This document shows positions 1 to 5,400 of a DNA stretch of 5,400 nt, piece by piece. Position 1 is the stretch's first letter. Every line of letters starts with the position of its first letter. The notes under the pieces were generated by a model. The model saw only the letters and a list, made by a program, of their open reading frames with translations, searched no databases and had not been told where the DNA came from. The stretch covers positions 1 to 5,400 of the forward strand of contig NZ_JAHAJN010000018.1 in the NCBI RefSeq assembly GCF_018372215.1, written 5' to 3'. This DNA comes from Negativicoccus succinicivorans (lineage in GTDB: Bacteria; Bacillota; Negativicutes; Veillonellales; Negativicoccaceae). The position numbers and the translations under genes are program-made.

Positions 1-74
1 CGCTCGCAACCGATTTCGTGTGCAGCTTTGACGAGAATACAATTGAGTTTGGAAATAAAAGCATACAAACGCTA

Positions 75-103
75 TTGAAAATCATTTTCATAAATGGTAA
101 AAT
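75..103 (+). promoter_or_regulatory. Sigma-70-type promoter of the large receptor gene
   Basis: TTGAAA at 75-80 is the -35 element (five of six bases match TTGACA). TAAAAT at 98-103 is the -10 element (five of six match TATAAT). The spacer is 17 bases, the optimum. Transcription would start near 110, giving an untranslated leader of about 60 bases before the ATG at 172. The surrounding DNA is much more AT-rich than the gene body, as expected for a promoter. No competing promoter of similar quality is visible in 1-171. Confidence 0.8.
76..90 (+). promoter_or_regulatory. Fur-box-like operator (perfect 7-1-7 palindrome)
   Basis: TGAAAAT-C-ATTTTCA is a perfect inverted repeat with a one-base centre. 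It differs from the Fur consensus TGATAATNATTATCA by one base per half-site. It begins inside the -35 hexamer and runs into the spacer, so a bound repressor would block RNA polymerase. This is the usual layout of iron-repressed receptor genes in which Fe(II)-Fur represses in iron-rich conditions. The palindrome and its overlap with the promoter are seen directly. Fur as the binder is inferred; a Fur paralogue such as Zur or PerR cannot be excluded from sequence alone. Confidence 0.75.
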
Positions 104-154
104 ACGTAATCAGCATTAGCAATGGTGATAGTGACGGCCAAATTGAAAACTGAA

Positions 155-170
155 GAAAGGAATGTGGTGG
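155..170 (+). promoter_or_regulatory. Ribosome binding region for the receptor gene
   Basis: GAAAGGA at 155-161 is the better Shine-Dalgarno match but lies 10 bases from the ATG at 172, a little far. GGTGG at 166-170 is very close to the start. The frame is closed upstream by a TGA at 151-153, and no other in-frame ATG, GTG or TTG lies between that stop and 172. The start is therefore fixed at 172 even though the ribosome binding site is only moderate. Confidence 0.5.
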
Positions 171-171
171 A

Positions 172-252
172 ATGACAAGGAAGACACAAGTTGCATTGAC
201 TTATGCTGTTTTGATGCAATTGTTAGCAGCTGCCGGTGCAGGCGTGGGTGCA
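172..252 (+). other. Sec signal peptide of the receptor
   Basis: Residues 1-27 have a basic n-region (R3, K4), a hydrophobic stretch from V7 to about V25 rich in Ala and Leu, and a small-residue cleavage motif V25-G26-A27 before Q28-S29. No lipobox cysteine is present, so signal peptidase I processing is expected, with export through Sec to the periplasm and then outer-membrane assembly. The exact cleavage site is inferred by eye. Confidence 0.8.
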
Positions 253-3200
253 CAGTCAGCAGGTGTCGTCGGCGAGCATATTTATGTGCTGCCGACGGTG
301 GTGGTGGAGGGAACTCCGCTGTGGGAAGATGAGGTGAAGTTCTCACCGCAGAGTAGGACGGTCATTACCCAGGAGGAGATCGAGCGCAAGCAGGCAAAGT
401 CAGTCGAGGAGATTATTTTCCACGAGACGGGCATGACACGCAATACGGATGCAATGGGACGTGTCACGTTGTCCGTGCGCGGGGCGGAACCGCGTCATAC
501 ATTGATTTTGGTGGACGGTCATCCGGTGATGGGTGATCTGGCAAAATACGGCGGCCAGGCGGATGAATTGATGCGATTGGGCACGGAAAATGTCGAGCGG
601 ATTGAGATCATTCGCGGGGCGGCGAGTGCCCGTTACGGGGCGGATGCGATCGGCGGTGTGGTGAATATTATCACGAAGGAAGCCGCCGCAACGCCGAAGT
701 TACAGTTGAATTGGGAAGGTCGCCGTGTGGCTGATGACGAGAGTGAGTTGCCGTATAAAAGTTACTTCCTTCGTGCGGACACGGGGCAAATCGGGAAATT
801 CCGCGCGGCAATTTACGGCAGCCATCGGGATGTGATGCCGATTTACAGTGAGACGTTGTTTGAGAACGGGGTCAATACGAAAGGACCGATCCGCAATGCG
901 GTACGCTTTTTCGGTGATGTGCAAAATGTCGGCGTGTTGGCAACGTATCGGGTGAGTGACGCCGCGGAAATCGATTTTGCGGCCAATCGTTCGGATGAGG
1001 TGATGAAGCGGCTGACTAAACATTCCACGGACGGTCCCGATCCCGTGGTGCATTTCGGTCGGAATGCACAGCGGGATACGTATCGGATCGGGTACAGTCA
1101 GCAGCACGGTGCGACGAATTGGAAGCTGGATGTCGGGTATGCGAAGATGACGGAGCATGATACGACGATTTCTTCGATTGATGTATTTTCCCCGTATCAA
1201 GGGAAAAACAAGTTGCGTTATCTGGATCATGTGTTGCATAAGAATTGGAATGTGAAGCTCAGCGGCAGCACGCAGTTGAATGAACGCCACCTGTTGACTT
1301 TCGGTGCGGGCTATATGAAGGAAGAAGGCGAGGGTAGTCGCATTAAAGGGGCGAAAACGATTCGCACCCGGTATATCGATCCCTGGGATTATGATAAAAA
1401 TTTGCATACGGACGCTAACGGCGTGCCGGAGTCCGCCGTGGAGGATCATCCGATGCAGATGAATGAGAAGGGCGTGCCGCAGTATGATCAGGTATATGAT
1501 CGGTACGGGTACCGTGATGAATACGGGAAGTCGCATGCACCGGTGTACACCTTTGAGGATTACGAGGAAGACGATCCGGCGAATGAGGCGAAGCGGCAGC
1601 AATTCATTGCGGAGTTGCGTCGTGATAACCCGGCGGAGGCATTTATCGAAGATGGTGATCCAATGGATGACGAGACGATTTTGCGACGCTATTACGGGGA
1701 CTACAAGCGGACGCTGGTCTGGCACGGCAAGAAGTTTGAGCAGGAGGTGACGGATCGCAAGAATCGGCAGCAAATCGGTCGGGCGGAAATCGAAAAGCAA
1801 TATGTCTTCTTGCAGGATGCGATCCGCTTGAATGACAAGACGACGATTACACCGACGTTGCGCTGGGATCACAGCAACTTGTTCGGGTCGCAGGTGAGTA
1901 CCGGCCTCGGGATGACGCATTTGATCGGCGGTGATGAAAATCGACGTCTCAAGGTAAATGTCGGTACGGGGTATACGGAACCGGGAATCGGCGAGTTGTA
2001 CTATCACTGGGAAATGTATGCGGGGATGCCGTATGATCTCGGGATCGGACGGCTGGGATCCTACTGGTTCGGTAATCCGAACTTGAAGCCGGAGAAGTCA
2101 TTGAATTTCGATATCGGCTATGAACAGGAGCACAATCGCAGCCGCTTCCGTCTCAATGTGTTCCATAATCGGATTCGTGATTACATGACGACGTATTTCA
2201 CGGGTGCATTGATGGATTTCCATCCGGGGCAGGGGGATGATACCTGGATCAATCCGCCGGATATGATTTACAGTTTCAAGAATATCGGCAAGGCGGAAAT
2301 CACGGGGGTGGAAACGGAGTTTTCGCGTGCGATTAACGATCATTTCTCCTGGAAGCTCGGGCATACTTACTTGCATGCGATCAATCGGAGCGACAAGAAT
2401 ATGCCGCGGCAACTGTTGAATAAACCGCAACACAAGATTGATCTCGGCCTCACGTATGAAAATCGGCATAGCGGGATTCGGCTTTCCTTCTGGGGCGACT
2501 ACTATGTGAACATGCTGGACGGAAATACCGTCGCCAATAACGGTAACTTTGTGTACAATGAAACGCCGGGCAAGACGGAATACAAATTCGCCAAAGAGGG
2601 ACAGCAGACCTATGAGCTGAAGAGCTTCGGCCGCTGGAATGTGTTCTTGCAAAAGCAGATGAAGACGGGATCGCTGGTGTACTTCGGCGTGGATAATGTC
2701 TTCAATCATCGCGATGATGATCAGGCGATACCGGAACGCACCTACAAGTTCGGCGTGAATTGGAAGTTTGACGATGCGGGGGCGTTGTTTACGGAGTGTC
2801 TGCCGTCGCTTGGACTGACGACGTTGTCACCGCAGACGCCGTTTATCGTGTCGCCGTTTGCGGACCTTGACGGGGTGCGTGTGTTCGGTGATTATCGGAT
2901 TCGTCATGCGGTCATGACCGGCAAGCAAAAGCCGGCTCAGGCGCGTGTCACGACTAAGGCAACGATCGGTTCGGCGTACAAAAATTATCTCGAACGGGGT
3001 GAGAGCGGGTTTGCGCAGCGGATTCGCATCGGTGCGGCCGCCCCTCTCGGCGCGCGGACGAATGTCACGCTGGTCGGGGCGCTGTCCGGCACGGCAGCGG
3101 TCGATACCCGTCATGATGTGGGCGATACGGCGTTGAATAAGGCACGACTGGAGCAGGCGGATGTGACGCACAACGCAAGCAAGTGGGATTTCAGTATCGG

Positions 3201-4899
3201 GCGCTTGACGGAGCCCATGGGCGTGAGCGGGTATTGGTTCGGTAAGGAGTACGACGGGGTACGTGCCGTATGGACGGAAAAGAAGACGCAGCTGCGTGTC
3301 GGTTACGGCGATTTCCGTCACAGCACGGGTGTGACGGATTCGGCGTACAGTCGGGCGGAACACGCCGTGTTTATGCGGACGCCGACGAAGAAGGAGTGGC
3401 TGGGGTATGACGAGGCGTTGATCAACGACGAAACGTACACCGTGCCGCATACGGAGGTACCGGGGTTTGAGTCGTTGTACGACAAATTGGCCAAGGCGAA
3501 GACGCTCGCGGACGAAAAACGTATTATTGATGAGTATTTCAAGGTGATCGCCGAGGATGATCCCAAGGCGTACGAGAAGATTGCAGGACCTTCGTCGTAT
3601 AAATCCAACAGCCATATTTGGCGGGTTGTGACGGCGACGGACAAGAACGGGAACGTGAAGAAATTCCTCACGACGGATACCTTTGATACCTATGTTCCCG
3701 GTAAGGATCCGTTTGATCGGGAGGCGTTGCGTAAAGCGGGCGAAACGTCATGGAACACCGTGATGAGCCGCACCGGTGAGAATAGGGAGCAATGGAAAGG
3801 GTTTGTCAGCGGTTCCGGTGTGCTCAGTGATCAGCAGTATACGTTTACCTCGGAATTTTACGGATACGGTACGTATAGGGGCAAGGAAGTTTTGGCGGAT
3901 TTGGCGACGGCTTTCGGAGGCAAAAGATATGCCGGTTTCGAGCTGAATCAATTGCAATCCGGCGACTTCCAACGTCTCAGCAAAGAGGAAGCGAAGGAGC
4001 GTGCCCTTGCGTCTCTGTACGATAAAGACTATGCGCTGGAGAAAGTGCGTAAACGACGTGCGGACGGTGAAAAGGCCATCGGCTATCGCAAGGCGCAGAT
4101 TACTCCGATCGCAGAGAAAATTATTAACTTGGCGGCGGAGGGCGGACGTTGGAAACCGGAAGGTAACAGCAATTTACCGCTGCACTTACTGGCGAAGAAA
4201 GGATACCTGTTCCCGCAGGAAGGTATCGTACTGAAGGCGGACAATGTCCCGGCGATCGAGCAGGCGGTCTATCTGCAGTTGCGGCAAGAGTTGACACCTG
4301 CCGTCGGTGTGAATCTGTGGTATTTACGTTCCGTGAATGACGATCAGGCAAAATTGCGCGGGGAACTTGGTATTCGTGATGAATCACATCAAGTTGGCCG
4401 CTTGGCGGATGTCGTCGGTGCCGGCGTGCGTGTGCGGATCGGCAAGTATGCGACGCTGTCTGCCGACTACGGCGTGAATCACACGGATTTCGGTGCGTAC
4501 ATGAACGGTCATACCCGTTACGAGCATGCGGCAGGGACTTCCGATTTTGTCGTCAAGGACAGAGAAGCGGGCGATACGCCGTCATTCCATGTGATTCGCT
4601 TCGATGTGGGCAGGGCTGATACGACCGTCGCAGGCAGTTGGAATGCGTTTGTCGACTACAAGTCGTTCGACCATGGGGCGTTCTTCGGCGGGAACGGCAC
4701 GGAAGCATTGTCGGATCGGTATCTGGACGGTATCCGCAGCTTCACCGTCGGTATACGCTATGTTCCTGTGAAGCACCTCCTGCTGGAAGGATTCTATACG
4801 TTCGGTGCGGAAGGGATCGGCACACGTGATACGCTGTACGGGCCGGAGCATTTCCGTCTCGGCAATTATACGCGCGTGCAGGCGACACTGCGCTTCTAG
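172..4899 (+). CDS. TonB-dependent outer-membrane receptor fused to a second, porin-like beta-barrel
   Basis: This 1575-residue outer-membrane protein is predicted to import a ligand, probably an iron source, with TonB energy. Residues 1-27 are a signal peptide (MTRKTQ n-region, hydrophobic core, cleavage after VGA). PTVVVEGT at 41-48 fits a TonB box. The plug spans about 56-170 and shows SVRGAEPRHTLILVDGHPV, ENVERIEIIRG, ARYGADAIGG and VVNIITK. The first barrel runs to the strand YKFGVNWKF ending at residue 866. It includes QDAIRL...TPTLRWDH, GYTEP at 600-604 and NPNLKPE at 635-641, and has a long acidic insert at about 403-540. After a linker (867-903) a second barrel starts at VFGDYRIR and ends with RVQATLRF. 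Typical receptors of this type have roughly 600-900 residues, so this one is about twice normal length. The reading frame has no break, and codon use looks even across both halves. A Fur-like promoter precedes it and a terminator follows, so it seems monocistronic. The ligand is unproven; siderophore, heme or another metal complex are all possible. Confidence 0.9.
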   Translation: MTRKTQVALTYAVLMQLLAAAGAGVGAQSAGVVGEHIYVLPTVVVEGTPLWEDEVKFSPQSRTVITQEEIERKQAKSVEEIIFHETGMTRNTDAMGRVTLSVRGAEPRHTLILVDGHPVMGDLAKYGGQADELMRLGTENVERIEIIRGAASARYGADAIGGVVNIITKEAAATPKLQLNWEGRRVADDESELPYKSYFLRADTGQIGKFRAAIYGSHRDVMPIYSETLFENGVNTKGPIRNAVRFFGDVQNVGVLATYRVSDAAEIDFAANRSDEVMKRLTKHSTDGPDPVVHFGRNAQRDTYRIGYSQQHGATNWKLDVGYAKMTEHDTTISSIDVFSPYQGKNKLRYLDHVLHKNWNVKLSGSTQLNERHLLTFGAGYMKEEGEGSRIKGAKTIRTRYIDPWDYDKNLHTDANGVPESAVEDHPMQMNEKGVPQYDQVYDRYGYRDEYGKSHAPVYTFEDYEEDDPANEAKRQQFIAELRRDNPAEAFIEDGDPMDDETILRRYYGDYKRTLVWHGKKFEQEVTDRKNRQQIGRAEIEKQYVFLQDAIRLNDKTTITPTLRWDHSNLFGSQVSTGLGMTHLIGGDENRRLKVNVGTGYTEPGIGELYYHWEMYAGMPYDLGIGRLGSYWFGNPNLKPEKSLNFDIGYEQEHNRSRFRLNVFHNRIRDYMTTYFTGALMDFHPGQGDDTWINPPDMIYSFKNIGKAEITGVETEFSRAINDHFSWKLGHTYLHAINRSDKNMPRQLLNKPQHKIDLGLTYENRHSGIRLSFWGDYYVNMLDGNTVANNGNFVYNETPGKTEYKFAKEGQQTYELKSFGRWNVFLQKQMKTGSLVYFGVDNVFNHRDDDQAIPERTYKFGVNWKFDDAGALFTECLPSLGLTTLSPQTPFIVSPFADLDGVRVFGDYRIRHAVMTGKQKPAQARVTTKATIGSAYKNYLERGESGFAQRIRIGAAAPLGARTNVTLVGALSGTAAVDTRHDVGDTALNKARLEQADVTHNASKWDFSIGRLTEPMGVSGYWFGKEYDGVRAVWTEKKTQLRVGYGDFRHSTGVTDSAYSRAEHAVFMRTPTKKEWLGYDEALINDETYTVPHTEVPGFESLYDKLAKAKTLADEKRIIDEYFKVIAEDDPKAYEKIAGPSSYKSNSHIWRVVTATDKNGNVKKFLTTDTFDTYVPGKDPFDREALRKAGETSWNTVMSRTGENREQWKGFVSGSGVLSDQQYTFTSEFYGYGTYRGKEVLADLATAFGGKRYAGFELNQLQSGDFQRLSKEEAKERALASLYDKDYALEKVRKRRADGEKAIGYRKAQITPIAEKIINLAAEGGRWKPEGNSNLPLHLLAKKGYLFPQEGIVLKADNVPAIEQAVYLQLRQELTPAVGVNLWYLRSVNDDQAKLRGELGIRDESHQVGRLADVVGAGVRVRIGKYATLSADYGVNHTDFGAYMNGHTRYEHAAGTSDFVVKDREAGDTPSFHVIRFDVGRADTTVAGSWNAFVDYKSFDHGAFFGGNGTEALSDRYLDGIRSFTVGIRYVPVKHLLLEGFYTFGAEGIGTRDTLYGPEHFRLGNYTRVQATLRF
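292..2769 (+). other. Module 1: TonB box, plug and TonB-dependent receptor barrel (residues 41-866)
   Basis: This part alone has the length and order of a complete CirA/heme-receptor-like protein: TonB box 41-48, plug about 56-170, then barrel to 866. Late in the barrel the segment GYTEPGIGELYYHWEM (600-615) followed by GNPNLKPE (634-641) resembles the FRAP...NPNL box of heme and hemoglobin receptors. H612 sits between the two motifs, where such receptors keep a conserved histidine. The FRAP motif itself is replaced by YTEP. FGVDNVFNHRDDD and YKFGVNWKF, ending at F866, are the usual last two strands of such receptors, including a terminal aromatic. Substrate assignment to heme is tentative. 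Confidence 0.8.
2881..4896 (+). other. Module 2: porin-like outer-membrane barrel (residues 904-1575)
   Basis: The module opens with VFGDYRIRH and continues with alternating strands such as RIRIGAAAPLG, NVTLVGALSG, WDFSIGRLTEPMG, YDGVRAVW and TQLRVGYGDF. This order (FGD-R-R, then R-R-G, then G-R near W, then DGV, then GYG) resembles Negativicutes putative porins. The C-terminal part keeps the same family style: GSWNAFVDYKSFDHGAFF (1488-1505), DGIRSFTVGIRYVPVKHLLL (1519-1538) and a last strand RVQATLRF ending in Phe 1575, a typical BAM-recognised end. Between residues 1068 and 1363 lies a long charged region with two predicted helical stretches. No second signal peptide is present, as expected for a fusion. 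Family identity is from recollection of such porins and was not searched. Confidence 0.65.
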
Positions 4900-4928
4900 T
4901 ACGGCGTGCGGTCGGAGCAACACCATAC

Positions 4929-4963
4929 AACACACCTTGTCGGTTGGCGGCAAGGTGTGTTTT
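4929..4963 (+). terminator. Intrinsic terminator of the receptor gene
   Basis: A perfect 11-base-pair stem (AACACACCTTG at 4929-4939 with CAAGGTGTGTT at 4951-4961) encloses an 11-base loop. The right arm runs into a short T tract at 4960-4963. It sits 30 bases after the stop codon, so it most likely ends the receptor transcript. The T tract is short, so some read-through into the next gene is possible. Confidence 0.75.
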
Positions 4964-4987
4964 CATGCGGGTAAATTCGTGTATTAT
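4960..4987 (+). promoter_or_regulatory. Weak candidate promoter for the ASCH gene
   Basis: TTTTCA at 4960-4965 (four of six matches to TTGACA) and TATTAT at 4982-4987 (five of six matches to TATAAT) are 16 bases apart and lie just after the terminator stem. The -35 overlaps the terminator T tract. It is the best candidate in the gap, but the match is modest, and read-through from the receptor gene is an alternative. Confidence 0.3.
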
Positions 4988-5025
4988 GGAAGCAAATCAT
5001 GGGCAGTGGCTTTGACGATGTACAG

Positions 5026-5031
5026 AGGAGG
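5026..5031 (+). promoter_or_regulatory. Strong Shine-Dalgarno that sets the ASCH start
   Basis: AGGAGG is a full match to the anti-Shine-Dalgarno, six bases before the ATG at 5038. It decides the start in favour of 5038 over the in-frame ATG at 4999, which has no ribosome binding site and would add 13 residues absent from the usual domain start MKAISI. Confidence 0.85.
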
Positions 5032-5037
5032 ACGAAG

Positions 5038-5217
5038 ATGAAAGCGATCTCGATTCATGCACCGTGGGGTGCGCAGATTATGGCAGGGTGGAAGACGGAG
5101 GAGTATCGCAGCTGGCAGACGGATTATCGAGGTGACTTGTTGATTTGCACGAGCAAGAAGCAGTACGGGCCGCAGTTTTTGCACGGGTATGCGATCGGCC
5201 ATTGTAAAGCGCATTAG
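5038..5217 (+). CDS. ASCH-domain (PUA-like fold) protein, 3'-truncated
   Basis: The 59-residue product begins MKAISIHAPWGAQIMAG, followed by K19-T20-E21, Y23-R24-S25-W26, Y30-R31-G32 and LLICTSKK (34-41). This is the conserved N-terminal half of ASCH-domain proteins, a PUA-like fold usually linked to RNA or nucleotide binding. Complete proteins of this type are normally above 100 residues. Here the frame stops at a TAG soon after the GYAIG segment (50-54), where the family continues with further core strands. Neither alternative frame downstream restores a recognisable continuation, so the 3' part seems lost and not merely frameshifted. The start signals are intact, so a short peptide is probably made, but a functional fold is doubtful. 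It lies 138 bases after the receptor stop, beyond a terminator, with no obvious functional link to it. It could equally be annotated as a pseudogene. Confidence 0.65.
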   Translation: MKAISIHAPWGAQIMAGWKTEEYRSWQTDYRGDLLICTSKKQYGPQFLHGYAIGHCKAH

Positions 5218-5235
5218 GATACGAAAATAAAATGC

Positions 5236-5270
5236 AAGCACTAAAAAAACACTCCGAAGAGTGCTTTTAG
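5236..5270. terminator. Bidirectional terminator with two alternative stems
   Basis: On the minus strand the stem CACTC-TTCG-GAGTG (5263 down to 5250) has the very stable C(UUCG)G tetraloop and is followed directly by seven T (5249-5243), a textbook intrinsic terminator. On the plus strand the same bases give CACTC-CGAA-GAGTG, then CTTTTAG. Alternatively AAGCACT at 5236-5242 pairs with AGTGCTT at 5260-5266, followed by a short T run. It would end the ASCH transcript from the left and any minus-strand transcript from the right. Confidence 0.7.
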
Positions 5271-5296
5271 TCTACATAGGTAGAGCCCCGAAGGGC
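5271..5296. repeat. Two abutting hairpins next to the terminator
   Basis: TCTAC-ATAG-GTAGA (5271-5284) is followed without a gap by GCCC-CGAA-GGGC (5285-5296). The second reads GCCC-TTCG-GGGC on the minus strand. Neither is followed by a T tract in either direction, so they are not simple terminators. They could be the end of a structured minus-strand transcript or extra stabilising stems. No known riboswitch or RNA family was recognised. Confidence 0.45.
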
Positions 5297-5317
5297 GATG
5301 CGGATAAATTTTTATTT

Positions 5318-5330
5318 GTACTCATAGTAC
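5318..5330. promoter_or_regulatory. Short palindrome, possible operator
   Basis: GTACT-CAT-AGTAC is a perfect 5-3-5 inverted repeat in an AT-rich stretch, about 30 bases before the possible start codon at 5362. The position fits an operator for a downstream gene, but a match this short could be chance. It does not resemble the Fur-like site at 76-90. Confidence 0.25.
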
Positions 5331-5361
5331 CATGCATATAAAACAGTTGAAAGGCAAAAAA

Positions 5362-5400
5362 ATGAAGATGCTGGTCAGGAAGAAAAGTATCTTCACTTTA
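5362..5400 (+). CDS. Possible start of a plus-strand gene, cut by the window edge
   Basis: An ATG at 5362 is preceded by GAAAGG (5349-5354) with a seven-base gap, an acceptable ribosome binding site. The 13 visible codons read MKMLVRKKSIFTL, a basic start turning hydrophobic, which would suit a signal peptide or a membrane anchor. No function can be assigned. An alternative reading exists: on the minus strand the same bases form a hairpin (TGAAGAT...ATCTTCA) followed by seven T, which could instead be a terminator of a gene outside the window. With so little sequence the call is uncertain. Confidence 0.35.
   Translation, partial: MKMLVRKKSIFTL

Noticed and set aside
3..119. Open plus-strand frame from the left edge to a TAG at 117-119, possible 3' end of an upstream gene
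   Set aside because: Only 38 codons, it runs straight through the promoter and Fur-like site, and most of it is AT-rich unlike the coding DNA here. Another frame ends at a TGA at 29-31, where the base composition begins to change, so the true upstream gene end cannot be decided.
700..2007. Long minus-strand open frame (435 codons) opposite the receptor gene
   Set aside because: Shadow frame of the receptor: no ribosome binding site or domain is recognisable, and the plus-strand frame has clear receptor motifs throughout. The minus-strand frames at 2098-2709 and 2827-3615 are dismissed for the same reason.
172..4899. Two separate genes (receptor and porin) joined by a sequencing error
   Set aside because: The frame is continuous, and no ribosome binding site, signal peptide or start codon with a good context is visible near residues 867-903. 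A real fusion is more likely, though reads were not available to confirm it.
5018..5041. Tiny frame MYRGGRR ending in an ATGA overlap with the ASCH start, possible leader peptide
   Set aside because: No ribosome binding site precedes the ATG at 5018; the peptide simply translates the AGGAGG region.
5243..5290. Minus-strand sequence resembling a tracrRNA end (GACTAAAAG before a terminator hairpin), or a lone CRISPR-like repeat
   Set aside because: Only one copy, no array or cas gene in the window, and the AAAA/TTTT pairing is fully explained by the terminator stem.

Overview
The window looks like chromosomal DNA of a diderm Firmicute of the class Negativicutes (Selenomonas, Megasphaera, Dialister or a relative). 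It encodes a very large outer-membrane protein. The C-terminal part of that protein reads like the putative-porin barrels common in Negativicutes, and the next gene has a strong Firmicutes-type AGGAGG ribosome binding site. The class assignment is inferred from sequence style; no rRNA or other marker gene is present.

Layout. Positions 1-171 hold a leader with a well-formed sigma-70-type promoter (TTGAAA, 17-base spacer, TAAAAT). A perfect 7-1-7 palindrome resembling a Fur (iron repressor) box overlaps its -35 and spacer. Positions 172-4899 are one 1575-residue reading frame. It has a signal peptide, a TonB box, a complete TonB-dependent receptor (plug plus barrel, ending near residue 866 with its own aromatic-terminated last strand), a short linker, and then a second porin-like outer-membrane barrel ending in a C-terminal Phe. 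A hairpin terminator follows at 4929-4963, so the gene appears to be transcribed alone. Positions 5038-5217 hold a short ASCH-domain (PUA-like) gene with an excellent ribosome binding site. It has only the N-terminal half of the usual domain and looks 3'-truncated. Positions 5218-5361 are non-coding and hold closely packed hairpins, including a bidirectional terminator with a C(UUCG)G loop on the minus strand. The last 39 bases may be the start of another plus-strand gene.

How it fits together. The Fur-like operator suggests the giant protein is made under iron limitation. The receptor half carries a GYTEP...NPNL segment with a histidine between the two motifs, reminiscent of heme/hemoglobin receptors, so heme or another iron source is the best guess for its ligand. 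Why a complete TonB receptor should be covalently joined to a second porin-like barrel is not explained by any standard system I know. That is the most interesting feature here. The ASCH fragment and the possible gene at the right edge have no evident functional link to it.
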